Shown: piece after piece, positions 47,411 through 56,019 of the stretch
How positions within the stretch are numbered: position 1 is the stretch's first letter
How the letters are laid out: every line of letters starts with the position of its first letter
Source of the DNA: VRUE01 sp035693025
GTDB taxonomy: Bacteria > Actinomycetota > Thermoleophilia > Solirubrobacterales > 70-9
DNA length: 64,000 bases
Assembly: GCA_035693025.1 (NCBI GenBank)
Contig: DASSHI010000001.1
Coordinates: 1-64,000 of the forward strand
Direction of reading: 5' to 3'
Notes under the pieces: model-generated
What the model was told of the DNA's origin: nothing
What the model saw: only the letters and a program-made list of their open reading frames with translations
Database searches by the model: none
Translations under genes and position numbers: made by a program

Positions 47411-50400
47411 ATGGGTGGGGTTGCAATCGTTGTCTTCAGCGACTTGGTCGATTCGACCGCCCTGCTCGCGCGCCTCGGCGACGATCGCATGGACACCGTC
47501 CGCCGCGCCCACGTCAAGGACGTGACCGATGCCGTCGCGCTGGGCGGCGGGCGCGTGATCAAGACGCTCGGCGACGGCGTGATGTCGACGTTCGAGAGCG
47601 CCCTGGGCGCTATGCGGGCAGCGGCGGCCATCCAGGCCGCGGTCGAGCGCCTCGATGCCACCCACGGCGCAATCGGGATCGCCGCCCGGGTTGGGGTCGC
47701 GGCCGGCGAGCCGATCCCCGACGGAGAGGACCTGCACGGGATGGCGGTGGTGATCGCGAGTCGCCTTTCCTCGGCGGCGGGAACCGGAGAGGTGCTGGTG
47801 CAGGCGCTGGTGGCGGAGCTGGTCGCATCGCGGGACGGGGTGGCGCTGGAGGCCGCCCGCGACTACGAGCTGAAGGGTGTGCCGGGGGCCGTGAGGGCAG
47901 CCAAGCTGCGCTGGCGTGAGCTGGTTGCCGGGGGCGGCGAGGCCGAGACCGCCGAGGCCCCGGAGGGCATCGTGGTCGCGGCCGAAAGCAACGACGACCC
48001 CCCTCCGATGCCACGATTTCTCGCCGCCTACGCCGAGGAGCCGCTGATCGGCCGCGATCGCGAGATTCGCGCCCTGCGCGAAGCCGCGGCGCCACGCCCG
48101 GGCCGCCGAGCCGTGCTGGTCCTGGGCGAACCGGGGATCGGCAAGAGCCGCCACGCGGCCGCGGCCGCCGCCGAGGCACGTGCGCGGGGCGCCGTGGTGG
48201 CACTTGCCCGCTGCCCGCCCGAGCCGGTCATCGCGTTCGAGCCGTGGGTGCGGGCGATCGGCGAGCTGGCGCTGGCGGGCGACGAGAGCTGGCGGGCGCG
48301 GCTCGCGGCGGCGGCGGGGGCCGAGCTCGCGGCGCTCGTGCCCCAGCTGGGCGATCACGCGCGGGCCCCGGAGCGGGCCGGCGCCGGCGAGATGGTGGCC
48401 GCCGAGGGCGCCCGCTACCGGCTGCTGGGCGGCATCAGCGCCGCTCTGGCCTGCGCCGCCGGGCGTTCGCCGCTGCACCTGGTGCTCGACGACGCGCACT
48501 GGTGCGACCCGGCCTCCGCGCAGGCGCTCGGGCACCTTCTTGGCAGCGCGCCGGAGCGGATGGTGCTGGTGGTGACGGCGCGCGATCGCGAGATGGGCCG
48601 CGGGCATCCCGTCTCCCGGGCGCTGGCGGACCTACGTCGGACGGGAGACCTCAGCGAGCTGCGCCTGGAGGGCCTGGATCCCTCCGGCTTGGTCTCCCTG
48701 GTCGGGGCGCGGCTGGGGCGGGCGATCACCCCTCGCCTTGCGGCGCGCCTGCAGGCGCGCACCGGGGGCAACCCGTTCTTCGCGGGCGAGCTGGCGCGCG
48801 ACCTCGAGGACCAGGGCGCGCTGCGCGAGACCGAGTCCCTGGAGGAGGCGCCGGCGCCCGACGCGGTTGGCGATCTGGTCGAGGAGCGGCTGGGGCGGCT
48901 CGGCCCCGAGACCGAGAAGCTGCTGGGAGCGGCGGCGGCGATCGGGCCCTTGGCACAGGTTGCCCTGGCGGCAAGGGTCGCCGGCCTCGAGCCCGGCGAG
49001 GCAGAGAGCGCCGTGGCGGAGGCGCTCGCGGAGCGACTGGTGGACGAGGTGCCGGCGGTGCGGCCGACGATCGCCTTCCCCCACGCCCTGATCCGCGAGG
49101 CGCTGCTCGCCGGCACCGGCGACGCGGCGCAGGCGCGTCTCCACCTCGCGATAGCGCGAGCGCTGGAGGAGGAGCCCGGGGCCGAGCCGGCCGAGCTGGC
49201 ACGCCATTACGGTCTGGCCGTGGCCGTGGCGGGCGCCGAGCCCGCGATCGCCGCCCACCGGGCGGCGGCGAGCGCCGCGGCGGCCGCGCACGACCACGAG
49301 CGGGCCGCCGACCAGATGCGCCGCGCGCTCGCCCTGCTCCCCGAGGGGGATCGTCGCGCGCGGAGCGCGGCGCTGCTCGAGCTTGGCGAGCAGGAGCTGC
49401 TCGCCGCCGACATGGTTCGCGCGCGCGAGTCTTTTCGCGCCGCGAGCGAGAGGGCGCGTGGGCTCGGCGACAGCGCGATGCTCGCCCGCGCGGCCCTTGG
49501 CTTCGCCGGCGGCGATGTCGGCTTCGGCTGGGAGGTCGACATGGGCGACAGCGCGACGACCGATCTCCTGCGCGAGGGCCTCGAGGCCCTCGGCCCGGAG
49601 GAGCCGCGGCTGGCGTTGCGGATCATCTCCCGGCTCGCCTACCTCCTCGTGTTCACCGAGGACGAAGACGTGATGCCGGCGCTGGTCAAGCGTGCCGAGG
49701 AGCTCGACCGGCGTCTCGGGGATGCCGAATCCGAGCTGCTGGCGGGGTTCACGCGAATGACCGCGATGACCGCCCGCAGCGCGGACCCGATGTCCGCCTA
49801 CGGCCGGCTCGAGGAGTTCACCGAGCTGGTCGAGATCGCGGAGGGCTGCGGGCGTGAGGAGCTGCTGTTCCGCGTGGTCATGTGGGTCGCGGTGCTCCAC
49901 TACGCGATGCGGCGCATACCGGAATGCGAAGCGGCGATCGACCGCGCCGGTGAGATCGCCGCCCGCCTCGGCCCCCGCTTCAGCTGGGAGGTGGACGTCA
50001 CCCGCGGCTCGCGCCTGATCGATCGCGGCGACCGCGCGGGCGGCGAGGCGCTGATCCGTCGCGGCGGGGCGATCCTGCGGCGCCTGCGCCCCGATCTCCA
50101 CATCTCGGTCGAGCTCGCGTTCCTGGCCATGACCGGGTTGTTCTTCGATGCCGAGACGAAGACCAGCCGCGCCGTGCTCGAGGCGATGGAGGCCGTTGTG
50201 GCGCAGGGGTTCGTGAGGGCGGTGGCGACCCTGGCGGCAGCCATCGACGGCGACAGCGAGGCGGCGGAGCGACGACTGAGGAGCTACCTCTCCACGGACC
50301 TCGCCGCGATACGACAGCCCGACGCGCACCTTCCGGCCAGCCTCTGCGCGCTTGCCTGGGCCGCGTCGATCGTCGGCGATCAGGCGGCGGGCGAGCGGCT

Positions 50401-51232
50401 GCGACCATTGCTGGAGCCGCTGCGCCCGTATCTGATCCAGGCGCCGCCGTCGCTGTTCTTCGGCAGCCTTCCCGAGTGGCACATCGGCCGTCTCGAACTC
50501 CTGGCGGGTAGGCCAGAGGCAGCCGTCGAGGGCCTGCGGGAGGCCGTCGAGCAGGCCGACGAGCTCGAGCTTGCCTTGGTGAGGGCATGGGCCCGGGTGG
50601 ACCTGGCCGGAGCCTTGCATCGCTGTGGCGCGGTGGAGGAGGCGCGGGCGGCTCTCGCCGAGGGAGAAGAGATCGCCGCCCGCTTCGGCCTCGGCCTGGT
50701 CGCGCGCTTCGCCGGCGAAGTCGGCGCGGAGCTCGACGGACGGGAGGCGCCGAGGCCGGGGCCGGCCGGCGCACCGCGCTCGCGCCCGATCCGGGCGATC
50801 GCGACCCGGGGGACCCGGCGCGCGCTGGCGGCGAGCGTGGCCGGGCTCGAGGACGCCGAGCTGGAGCGCCGCTTCGCCGAGCGGCGGCGCCAGCGCGCGC
50901 TGATGAAGGGCGTCGCGCGCGGGTTCCAGCCGGCCGGGGCCGGCGGCTTCAGCGGCACGATCGCCTACGAGCTGGAGCCCTACGCGATCGAGCCGCCCCC
51001 CGACGCCCCCTGGCGCTGGGCGATCGAGGTCGACTCGCGCGCCGGCCGCGCGCGCCTGGCGGAGCCGGCGCCGCTGGACGCGGCGGTGACGATCCATTTC
51101 GGCCTGGCGGACTGGGTGCGGGTGCTTGCCGGGACGCAGGATCCTCTCACCGCGATGGTCGCCGGCCGCTGCAGCGTCGAGGGCGACGTCACCCTCGCGG
51201 CGCGTCTCGAGACGATGTTCGGCGCTCGGTGA
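47411..51232 (+). CDS. Adenylate-cyclase-like/AAA-ATPase/TPR regulator with C-terminal SCP2 domain
   Basis: A 1273-residue multidomain protein. Residues 5-165 form a class III nucleotide cyclase domain: VVFSDLVDST holds metal Asp11, and GGGRVIKTLGDGVM holds Lys51 and metal Asp55. The Asn of the VNxAxR motif is Val here (GMAVVIASRL), so activity may be reduced. Residues 205-470 are a STAND-type ATPase (Walker A GEPGIGKS at 239-246, Walker B HLVLDDAHWCD). A long TPR-like helical region follows. The last 110 residues (from GFSGTIAYELEPY to DPLTAMVAGRCSVEGDVTLAARLETMF) match SCP2 sterol-carrier domains. No LuxR helix-turn-helix is present. TATAAG at 47391-47396 precedes the ATG by 14 bases. It probably senses a lipid or sterol-like ligand for the P450 cluster. 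Confidence 0.85.
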   Translation: MGGVAIVVFSDLVDSTALLARLGDDRMDTVRRAHVKDVTDAVALGGGRVIKTLGDGVMSTFESALGAMRAAAAIQAAVERLDATHGAIGIAARVGVAAGEPIPDGEDLHGMAVVIASRLSSAAGTGEVLVQALVAELVASRDGVALEAARDYELKGVPGAVRAAKLRWRELVAGGGEAETAEAPEGIVVAAESNDDPPPMPRFLAAYAEEPLIGRDREIRALREAAAPRPGRRAVLVLGEPGIGKSRHAAAAAAEARARGAVVALARCPPEPVIAFEPWVRAIGELALAGDESWRARLAAAAGAELAALVPQLGDHARAPERAGAGEMVAAEGARYRLLGGISAALACAAGRSPLHLVLDDAHWCDPASAQALGHLLGSAPERMVLVVTARDREMGRGHPVSRALADLRRTGDLSELRLEGLDPSGLVSLVGARLGRAITPRLAARLQARTGGNPFFAGELARDLEDQGALRETESLEEAPAPDAVGDLVEERLGRLGPETEKLLGAAAAIGPLAQVALAARVAGLEPGEAESAVAEALAERLVDEVPAVRPTIAFPHALIREALLAGTGDAAQARLHLAIARALEEEPGAEPAELARHYGLAVAVAGAEPAIAAHRAAASAAAAAHDHERAADQMRRALALLPEGDRRARSAALLELGEQELLAADMVRARESFRAASERARGLGDSAMLARAALGFAGGDVGFGWEVDMGDSATTDLLREGLEALGPEEPRLALRIISRLAYLLVFTEDEDVMPALVKRAEELDRRLGDAESELLAGFTRMTAMTARSADPMSAYGRLEEFTELVEIAEGCGREELLFRVVMWVAVLHYAMRRIPECEAAIDRAGEIAARLGPRFSWEVDVTRGSRLIDRGDRAGGEALIRRGGAILRRLRPDLHISVELAFLAMTGLFFDAETKTSRAVLEAMEAVVAQGFVRAVATLAAAIDGDSEAAERRLRSYLSTDLAAIRQPDAHLPASLCALAWAASIVGDQAAGERLRPLLEPLRPYLIQAPPSLFFGSLPEWHIGRLELLAGRPEAAVEGLREAVEQADELELALVRAWARVDLAGALHRCGAVEEARAALAEGEEIAARFGLGLVARFAGEVGAELDGREAPRPGPAGAPRSRPIRAIATRGTRRALAASVAGLEDAELERRFAERRRQRALMKGVARGFQPAGAGGFSGTIAYELEPYAIEPPPDAPWRWAIEVDSRAGRARLAEPAPLDAAVTIHFGLADWVRVLAGTQDPLTAMVAGRCSVEGDVTLAARLETMFGAR

Positions 51233-51340
51233 CAGTACGGCTCGTCCCGGCGCGGGCAAGCGGGGCGCGCCGTCCGCGTCAGGCCTCTGCTCCGGCAGCA
51301 ACCGGTCCTCGAGGCATCGAGTCCGAGCCCGCCCCGGCGC

Positions 51341-52549
51341 TCAGACGAGCGCTTCGAGGGCGTCGACCGCCGTGGCGGCGCCGCCGGTCGCCTCGAAGCC
51401 GGCCTTGACCCGAGCCGCGCCCGGCCGGCAGGCGAGCGCCCCGTCCACCGCGGCGGCGAGCCGGGCGGGGGAAAGGCGCCGTCGCGCCAGTCTCGTTCCC
51501 GCTCCGGCCTCGACCACATGGGCGGCGACGTCGAGCTGGTCGCGTCCCCAGGGCACGACGCAGACCGGCACGCCGAAGGCCAGTGCCTTCTGGGTGATCC
51601 CCATGCCGCCGTGGCAGACGACGACGTCGGCCTGGCGCAGGATCGGCACGTGGGCGAGAAAGCGGGCGACCAGCGCGTCGCCGGGATCGCCGAGTGAGGC
51701 CGGGTCGACGCCGGCGGCGGTGATCACGAGGCGGTGGCGATCGCGCAGCCCGGCCAGCGCCGCGGCGGCGATCGCGCCGTCGTCCTGGAACTCCGAGGAG
51801 CAGCCGACGAGGACCAGCGGCCGGTCGCCATCCGGCAGGTCGACCGACTCTCCGGAGGTCGGGTCCCAGAGGCTCGGCCCGACCAGCCGCACGCTCGGCG
51901 GCAGCCGACGCGGATACTCGAACGGGATCGCCGTGTGGTAGAGCATCAGCGGCGCCCGGTAGAGCGCCTCGCCGACGCTGGGCAGCGGCGCGAGGCCGGC
52001 TGCGGCGCGACCGGCGTTCACGGTGGGGAGCCGCGCGCGGGCATCGAACTGGGTGGCGACGAGGCCGAGGGGGCGGTCGCGGAGCGGCCGCAGCGGTCCG
52101 CGCAGCGGCCGCAGCCCGAGCCCGTACGGCGGCACGCCGGCCGTGGCCTCCTGCAACAGGAAAGGCTGCGACTCGGCCCAGGGCAGGCCGCGGCGCTCGG
52201 CGACCGCCTTGGCGCCGTAGGTCGTGCAGTCGACCAGCGCCAGGTCGGGGCGCACCGCGTCGAGCGCCGCTTCGAAGTCGGGGACCTCGCGCGGGGCGCG
52301 CGCCTTCAAGGTGGCGAAGGCGCGGGCGCCGGCCTCGATTTGGTTGCGGGCGCGATGGTCGTCGTGGACGAGCGCCTCGATCTCGGCGGCGAGCGGCTCG
52401 GCCTCGAGCCCGGCGGCACGGACCGCCCCGACCGCCGGGGAGAGGGTCCGCACGTGGACCTCGGCGCCGCGCCGGCGCAGCTCCAGCAGCGGCCCCATCA
52501 TCGGGTTGAGGTGGCCGCGGGCGGGCGAGGTGTAGGCGAGGACCCTCAC
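51341..52549 (-). CDS. UDP-glycosyltransferase family 1 (macrolide GT-like)
   Basis: A 402-residue GT-B enzyme. The N-terminus RVLAYTSPARGHLNPMMGPLLELRRRGAEV holds the acceptor-side motif with the catalytic-type His. The C-terminal donor domain contains FLAHVPILRQADVVVCHGGMG and ALAFGVPVCVVPWGRDQLDVAAHV, the HGGxG...DQ signature of MGT/UGT enzymes. Macrolide-type members glycosylate hydroxylated small molecules, such as steroids, flavonoids and polyketides. A GTG start overlaps the TetR stop (GTGA), making a TetR-GT operon. In a P450 cluster the acceptor could be a hydroxylated product, either as a detoxification or a tailoring step. Confidence 0.83.
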   Translation of the reverse strand: MRVLAYTSPARGHLNPMMGPLLELRRRGAEVHVRTLSPAVGAVRAAGLEAEPLAAEIEALVHDDHRARNQIEAGARAFATLKARAPREVPDFEAALDAVRPDLALVDCTTYGAKAVAERRGLPWAESQPFLLQEATAGVPPYGLGLRPLRGPLRPLRDRPLGLVATQFDARARLPTVNAGRAAAGLAPLPSVGEALYRAPLMLYHTAIPFEYPRRLPPSVRLVGPSLWDPTSGESVDLPDGDRPLVLVGCSSEFQDDGAIAAAALAGLRDRHRLVITAAGVDPASLGDPGDALVARFLAHVPILRQADVVVCHGGMGITQKALAFGVPVCVVPWGRDQLDVAAHVVEAGAGTRLARRRLSPARLAAAVDGALACRPGAARVKAGFEATGGAATAVDALEALV

Positions 52550-53184
52550 CGTCCCTCCGCCGCGGACCTGGGACTGTGGGCCGCCCCGCCGCCGCCGCTG
52601 GCTCCGCCGCGGCGCGCCGCCTCGACCAGGCCGAGGATCGCCGCCCGGGTCGCCGCGCGGCCGAGCCCTTCGCGGCGGCGCAGCAGGTGCCAGACGTAGA
52701 CGTCGGTGACGGTGGCGATGGCGGCCCGGCGGGCGCGGCGCTCGCCCCGCGGCAGGCCGGCAAGGTCGGGGGCGAAGACCTCCTCGACCCACTCGAGGTG
52801 CGCGGCGGCGCCGCGTTCGGTGACCTGGCGGACGAGCGGCAGCCGCTCCGCCAGGGCGAGCCAGCGCATCACCTCGTCGCCCACGGTCTCGTAGTCGGCG
52901 ACGATTGCGACGACGGCGCCCTCGACGTCGCCGGGCTCGGCGCGACGGGTCGCCGCGGCCGCCTCGACCCCGGCCGCGATCGCCGCCTCCAGGAGCGCCT
53001 CCTTGGAGCCGAACTGGCGGATCACGGTGCGGGTGCTGACCCCGCTCCGGGCGGCGATCGCCTCGAGCGAGGGGTCGAGTCGCGGATCGGCGCGGAAGAG
53101 CGCCTGGGCGGCGTCGAGGATCGCCGCCCGGGTCCGCTCGGTCGCCTCCGCGCGCCGCGTCTGTCGATAGGCCCGGGCCTCCAT
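52546..53184 (-). CDS. TetR-family transcriptional regulator
   Basis: A 212-residue TetR regulator. The N-terminal HTH reads ATERTRAAILDAAQALFRADPRLDPSLEAIAARSGVSTRTVIRQFGSKEALLEAAIAAG. The C-terminal half is variable and binds the ligand. It is co-transcribed with the glycosyltransferase gene. A perfect 12-base inverted repeat spans its start codon, an excellent autoregulatory operator. TetR regulators of glycosyltransferases or exporters usually respond to the compound that is modified. The last 20 residues are low complexity (GGASGGGGAAHSP). Confidence 0.87.
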   Translation of the reverse strand: MEARAYRQTRRAEATERTRAAILDAAQALFRADPRLDPSLEAIAARSGVSTRTVIRQFGSKEALLEAAIAAGVEAAAATRRAEPGDVEGAVVAIVADYETVGDEVMRWLALAERLPLVRQVTERGAAAHLEWVEEVFAPDLAGLPRGERRARRAAIATVTDVYVWHLLRRREGLGRAATRAAILGLVEAARRGGASGGGGAAHSPRSAAEGR

Positions 53185-53212
53185 TTGACGTCACTATACA
53201 TGACGTCAAATG
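53182..53212. promoter_or_regulatory. TetR operator palindrome
   Basis: CATTTGACGTCA (53182-53193) and TGACGTCAAATG (53201-53212) are perfect inverted copies around the 7-base spacer CTATACA. The left arm includes the TetR start codon (minus strand), so bound repressor would block transcription or initiation. This strict symmetry and 31-base span are typical of TetR sites. Confidence 0.8.
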
Positions 53213-53235
53213 AAAGGTGACGGACTGCCGGGCGT

Positions 53236-54396
53236 TCAGGGCCGGGCGGTGGCGTCGACCAGGTCGTGGTCGACGCCATATTTCTTTCGCATGCGGCTCA
53301 TTTCGGCTCCGCGCCGACGGATCGCCCGCCGCGTCCGCCGTTCCTTGCCGGCGGGGACCAGGGTGTCGTGGACGGCGTAGCCGAAGGCGGTCACCGGGCC
53401 GGTCAGCCGGGGCAGGTGCTTCCAGCGCGTGTCGGGGATCTGCATCTGGTCGGCGACGCGGTCGCCGACGAAGGCTCGCTGCAGGCCGTGCATCAACATC
53501 GTCGGTCGATAGCGCCGCGGTAGGAAGCGGCCCAACTCGGCCGCCTGGAAATCGGTGAGGGCGAAGAGGAAGGCGCGGTCCGCGTCCTCGGGCCCGGGGC
53601 TGGTCAGCGCGTAGAGCTCCTCGATCCGAACGTAGTCGGCGGGGCCGCGCGGAAGCAGCGCCTCTTCGATCCCGACCAGGCGGCCGACGCAGCGCCACAG
53701 GTGATGGATGTCTTCCAGCTCGGCGTCGGTGTAGCGGACGCCGAGCTGGCGCATCGCCCGCAGCGCGATCGAGCAGAACTCGGCCAGGGTGAAGGCCATG
53801 TGGGGCTGGGGAATCGGCGGGCCCCAGGCCTCGCGGTCCCACTTCGGGTTGCGGCTCAGGTGGCTGCGGATGTGGGCGTGGATCACCCGCACGCGGACCG
53901 TCCGTTCGAAGCCGAGCGAGTGGCGCTCGAGGCCGCCCGGGGTCGTCACCTCGTTGAGCCAGGCGCCGACCTCGAGCGAGCGCACCGCGGCGTTCTGCGC
54001 GTAGCGGCCGGTGAAGGCGAGCGGCCGGGCGGCGAGGCTGTTCTGCGCTCCGGCGACAAGCGAGGCGGCGCCGAGCACCAGAGCGTACTCGCGGGTCTGC
54101 CGCGCCAGGCTGCGGGCCGCCCGGTCGCAGCGGTCGCGGTCGAGCCAGGGAGGCGAGGAGTCGACCTCGGCGAACAGTTCTACCAGCGGAGCGGGCGGGT
54201 TCTCGACCCCGTCGATCCCGTCGGCGAGCGCCCCGCGCACGAACAGCGCGCCGTCGCCGACGAGCGCGTCGGCGAGCGGGTCGCCGTGCCACAGCCCCTC
54301 GAGCCAGCGCCGGCCGAACGCGCCATGGCTGGCGAGCACCTCGTCCGCGTTCGGCACCGCGGTCGGTGCGATGGGCAAGGCCTGAGTCGCCATCAC
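53236..54396 (-). CDS. DUF2236 protein related to rubber oxygenase Lcp/mpaB
   Basis: A 386-residue protein of the DUF2236 family, which includes latex-clearing protein (Lcp) and the fungal oxygenase mpaB, heme b enzymes that cleave isoprenoid double bonds. The core is FERTVRVRVIHAHIRSHLSR, with the axial His in RVIHAHIR. Further Lcp-like segments are YALVLGAASLVAGAQNSLAARPLAFTGRYAQNAAVRSLEV and PIPQPHMAFTLAEFCSIALRAM. The C-terminal PTMLMHGLQRAFVGDRVADQMQIP completes the fold. It starts at GTG 54396 (or ATG 54393), 7-10 bases after P450 #3, so the two form an operon. Oxidative cleavage or modification of a terpenoid or lipid is a reasonable hypothesis. Confidence 0.78.
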   Translation of the reverse strand: MMATQALPIAPTAVPNADEVLASHGAFGRRWLEGLWHGDPLADALVGDGALFVRGALADGIDGVENPPAPLVELFAEVDSSPPWLDRDRCDRAARSLARQTREYALVLGAASLVAGAQNSLAARPLAFTGRYAQNAAVRSLEVGAWLNEVTTPGGLERHSLGFERTVRVRVIHAHIRSHLSRNPKWDREAWGPPIPQPHMAFTLAEFCSIALRAMRQLGVRYTDAELEDIHHLWRCVGRLVGIEEALLPRGPADYVRIEELYALTSPGPEDADRAFLFALTDFQAAELGRFLPRRYRPTMLMHGLQRAFVGDRVADQMQIPDTRWKHLPRLTGPVTAFGYAVHDTLVPAGKERRTRRAIRRRGAEMSRMRKKYGVDHDLVDATARP

Positions 54397-54403
54397 TGTC
54401 CAC

Positions 54404-55864
54404 TCATCCCGATGGTCCCGGAGAGGTAGTGGCGCCCGCGCCCGACCCGGTCGGCGCCGTGAACCTCTCGGGCTTTCGCTCGCGCAGGCGCACCTTCAGG
54501 CCGCGTGGCACCATGACGAAGCCGTAGTGCTCCTGGACTGGGCCGCCGCTTTCGTCCAGCTCCAGTTCGAAGTCCCGCGCGATCATCGCCATCGCGCTGC
54601 GCGCCTCGAGCATCGCCAGGTTGCGCCCGGGGCAGAAACGGGGTCCGGCGCCGAAGGCGAGGAACGACCGTTGGTCGGGGGTCCGGTCCCCTTCCAGCCA
54701 CCGATCGGGGTCGAACTCCGGCCCGCCGGCCTCGCGGTTGATGTGACGGGTGGGGATTACGATGCGCGTCTGGGCGGGGATGCGCACGCCGGCAATCTCG
54801 ACGTCGGCAAGCGGTTCGTGCATCAGGGCGGGAGCCACTGCCTTGAGGCGCATCGACTCGCGCAGCACCGCGTCGCCGTAGTGGAGCCGCCCTACCGTCT
54901 CGTGGTCGGGGGGCACCGGTTCCTCGCCGAGCACCTCCGCCGCCTCTTGCGCCCAGCGCTCCCGCACCTCGGGCTCTCTCGCCAGGTACCAGAGCGCCCA
55001 GGCCATCGAGTGGGCGGTGGTGTCCTCGCCCGCGAAGAGCAGCGTCATCGTGTTGCCGAAGACCTCCTCGTCGTCGAAGCTCCCGTCGCTCGATTGCGCG
55101 GCAAGCATCGCCTCGAGGAAGTTCGTCGGCTCCTCGCGCCGCTCCGGATGCCGGTCGAGTTGCCGTCGGGCCTGGTCGATGAAGTCCCTGACGGCGACCT
55201 CCAGCGCCGCAAGCGCCCGCTTCAGCCTGCGGTCGGCGGGGAGTTGGATCCAGCGCCAGTAGGGGATCGGCAGGAGGACCCGGCGGCCGAGCATTTCGAA
55301 GGCGAACTGGATGTTCCGCTGCAGCTCGTCCTCGCCGCGCTCGAGCGTGTTGACGTCGACGCCGAAGGCGAGGGCCGTGGTGATGTCCACGGTGTAGGAG
55401 GTCAAATCCCGCTGGATTTCGATCGGCTGTCCCTCCCGGGCGGCGGCCTTCAACCGCCGCCGCAGCCTCTCGGTGGCGGTGCGGATGATGTGGAAGTGGG
55501 AGTGGAGGCGGTTGGAGTTGAGCGCGGTCACCGCGAGGCGGCGCTGGCGCCGCCAGTCCTCCCCCTCGACGGAGAAGACGCCGTGGAAGCGCAGTTCCCT
55601 GTAGACCGCCTCGACCTCGCGCTGGCGCCGGAAGCCCTGCGGTCGCTCGCGCAGGAGCGCGTTGGCGGCCTCCCGGTCGGAGACGACGACATACCTGCGG
55701 AGCCCGGCGCGAAAGGTGTAGAGCGCCCCGTAGCGCTCGCACCACCGCTCGACGACCAGGTGCACGTCGTGCAGGCGGAAGCTGTGCAGGCTGCCGAGCA
55801 GCGGCAGGCCTCGCGGCCCCGGAAGGTCGCGGATCTCGCGCCTCGCCGGGATCCTGACTGCCAC
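54404..55864 (-). CDS. Cytochrome P450 #3 (intact)
   Basis: A 486-residue P450 with all family landmarks in one frame: IRDLPGPRGLPLLGSLHSF, WRRQRRLAVTALNSNRLH (C-helix), AGEDTTAHSMAW (I-helix), DAVLRESMRLK (ExxR) and FGAGPRFCPGRNLAMLEARS (heme Cys). The long N-terminal motif and PxxFxPxRW (PEFDPDRWLEG) suggest a class II-like P450. No ferredoxin, ferredoxin reductase or CPR gene is in the window, so the electron donor lies elsewhere. It starts with GTG at 55864; the leader matches that of P450 #1 (AGCCTGCGGCATCGTGGCA). It is followed by the DUF2236 oxygenase in the same operon, with operator c upstream. Confidence 0.92.
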   Translation of the reverse strand: MAVRIPARREIRDLPGPRGLPLLGSLHSFRLHDVHLVVERWCERYGALYTFRAGLRRYVVVSDREAANALLRERPQGFRRQREVEAVYRELRFHGVFSVEGEDWRRQRRLAVTALNSNRLHSHFHIIRTATERLRRRLKAAAREGQPIEIQRDLTSYTVDITTALAFGVDVNTLERGEDELQRNIQFAFEMLGRRVLLPIPYWRWIQLPADRRLKRALAALEVAVRDFIDQARRQLDRHPERREEPTNFLEAMLAAQSSDGSFDDEEVFGNTMTLLFAGEDTTAHSMAWALWYLAREPEVRERWAQEAAEVLGEEPVPPDHETVGRLHYGDAVLRESMRLKAVAPALMHEPLADVEIAGVRIPAQTRIVIPTRHINREAGGPEFDPDRWLEGDRTPDQRSFLAFGAGPRFCPGRNLAMLEARSAMAMIARDFELELDESGGPVQEHYGFVMVPRGLKVRLRERKPERFTAPTGSGAGATTSPGPSG

Positions 55865-55893
55865 GATGCCGCAGGCTCTCAGGGGGACTCGGC

Positions 55894-55945
55894 GAAAGCT
55901 ATAGCCAGGTGGCCAATCTTCCGATTCTCTGGAAGGGCTGCCGGC
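55894..55945. promoter_or_regulatory. Cluster operator, site c, in a longer conserved block
   Basis: TAGCCAGGTGGCCAATCTT (55902-55920) is flanked by CGAAAGCTA before and CC, N8, GGAAG after. The same block, position by position, is found at 60293-60340 before the second LuxR-type gene. It lies 38 bases upstream of P450 #3 (minus), but on the plus strand it looks like the 5' end of a LuxR-type gene that is absent. Confidence 0.7.
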
Positions 55946-56019
55946 CAGTGGTGCACGGTCCCGAGGGCCTGCGCGTGCGGTTGCGCAGGTGCTCCCCGGA
56001 CCACCCTACGCCGACCGCC

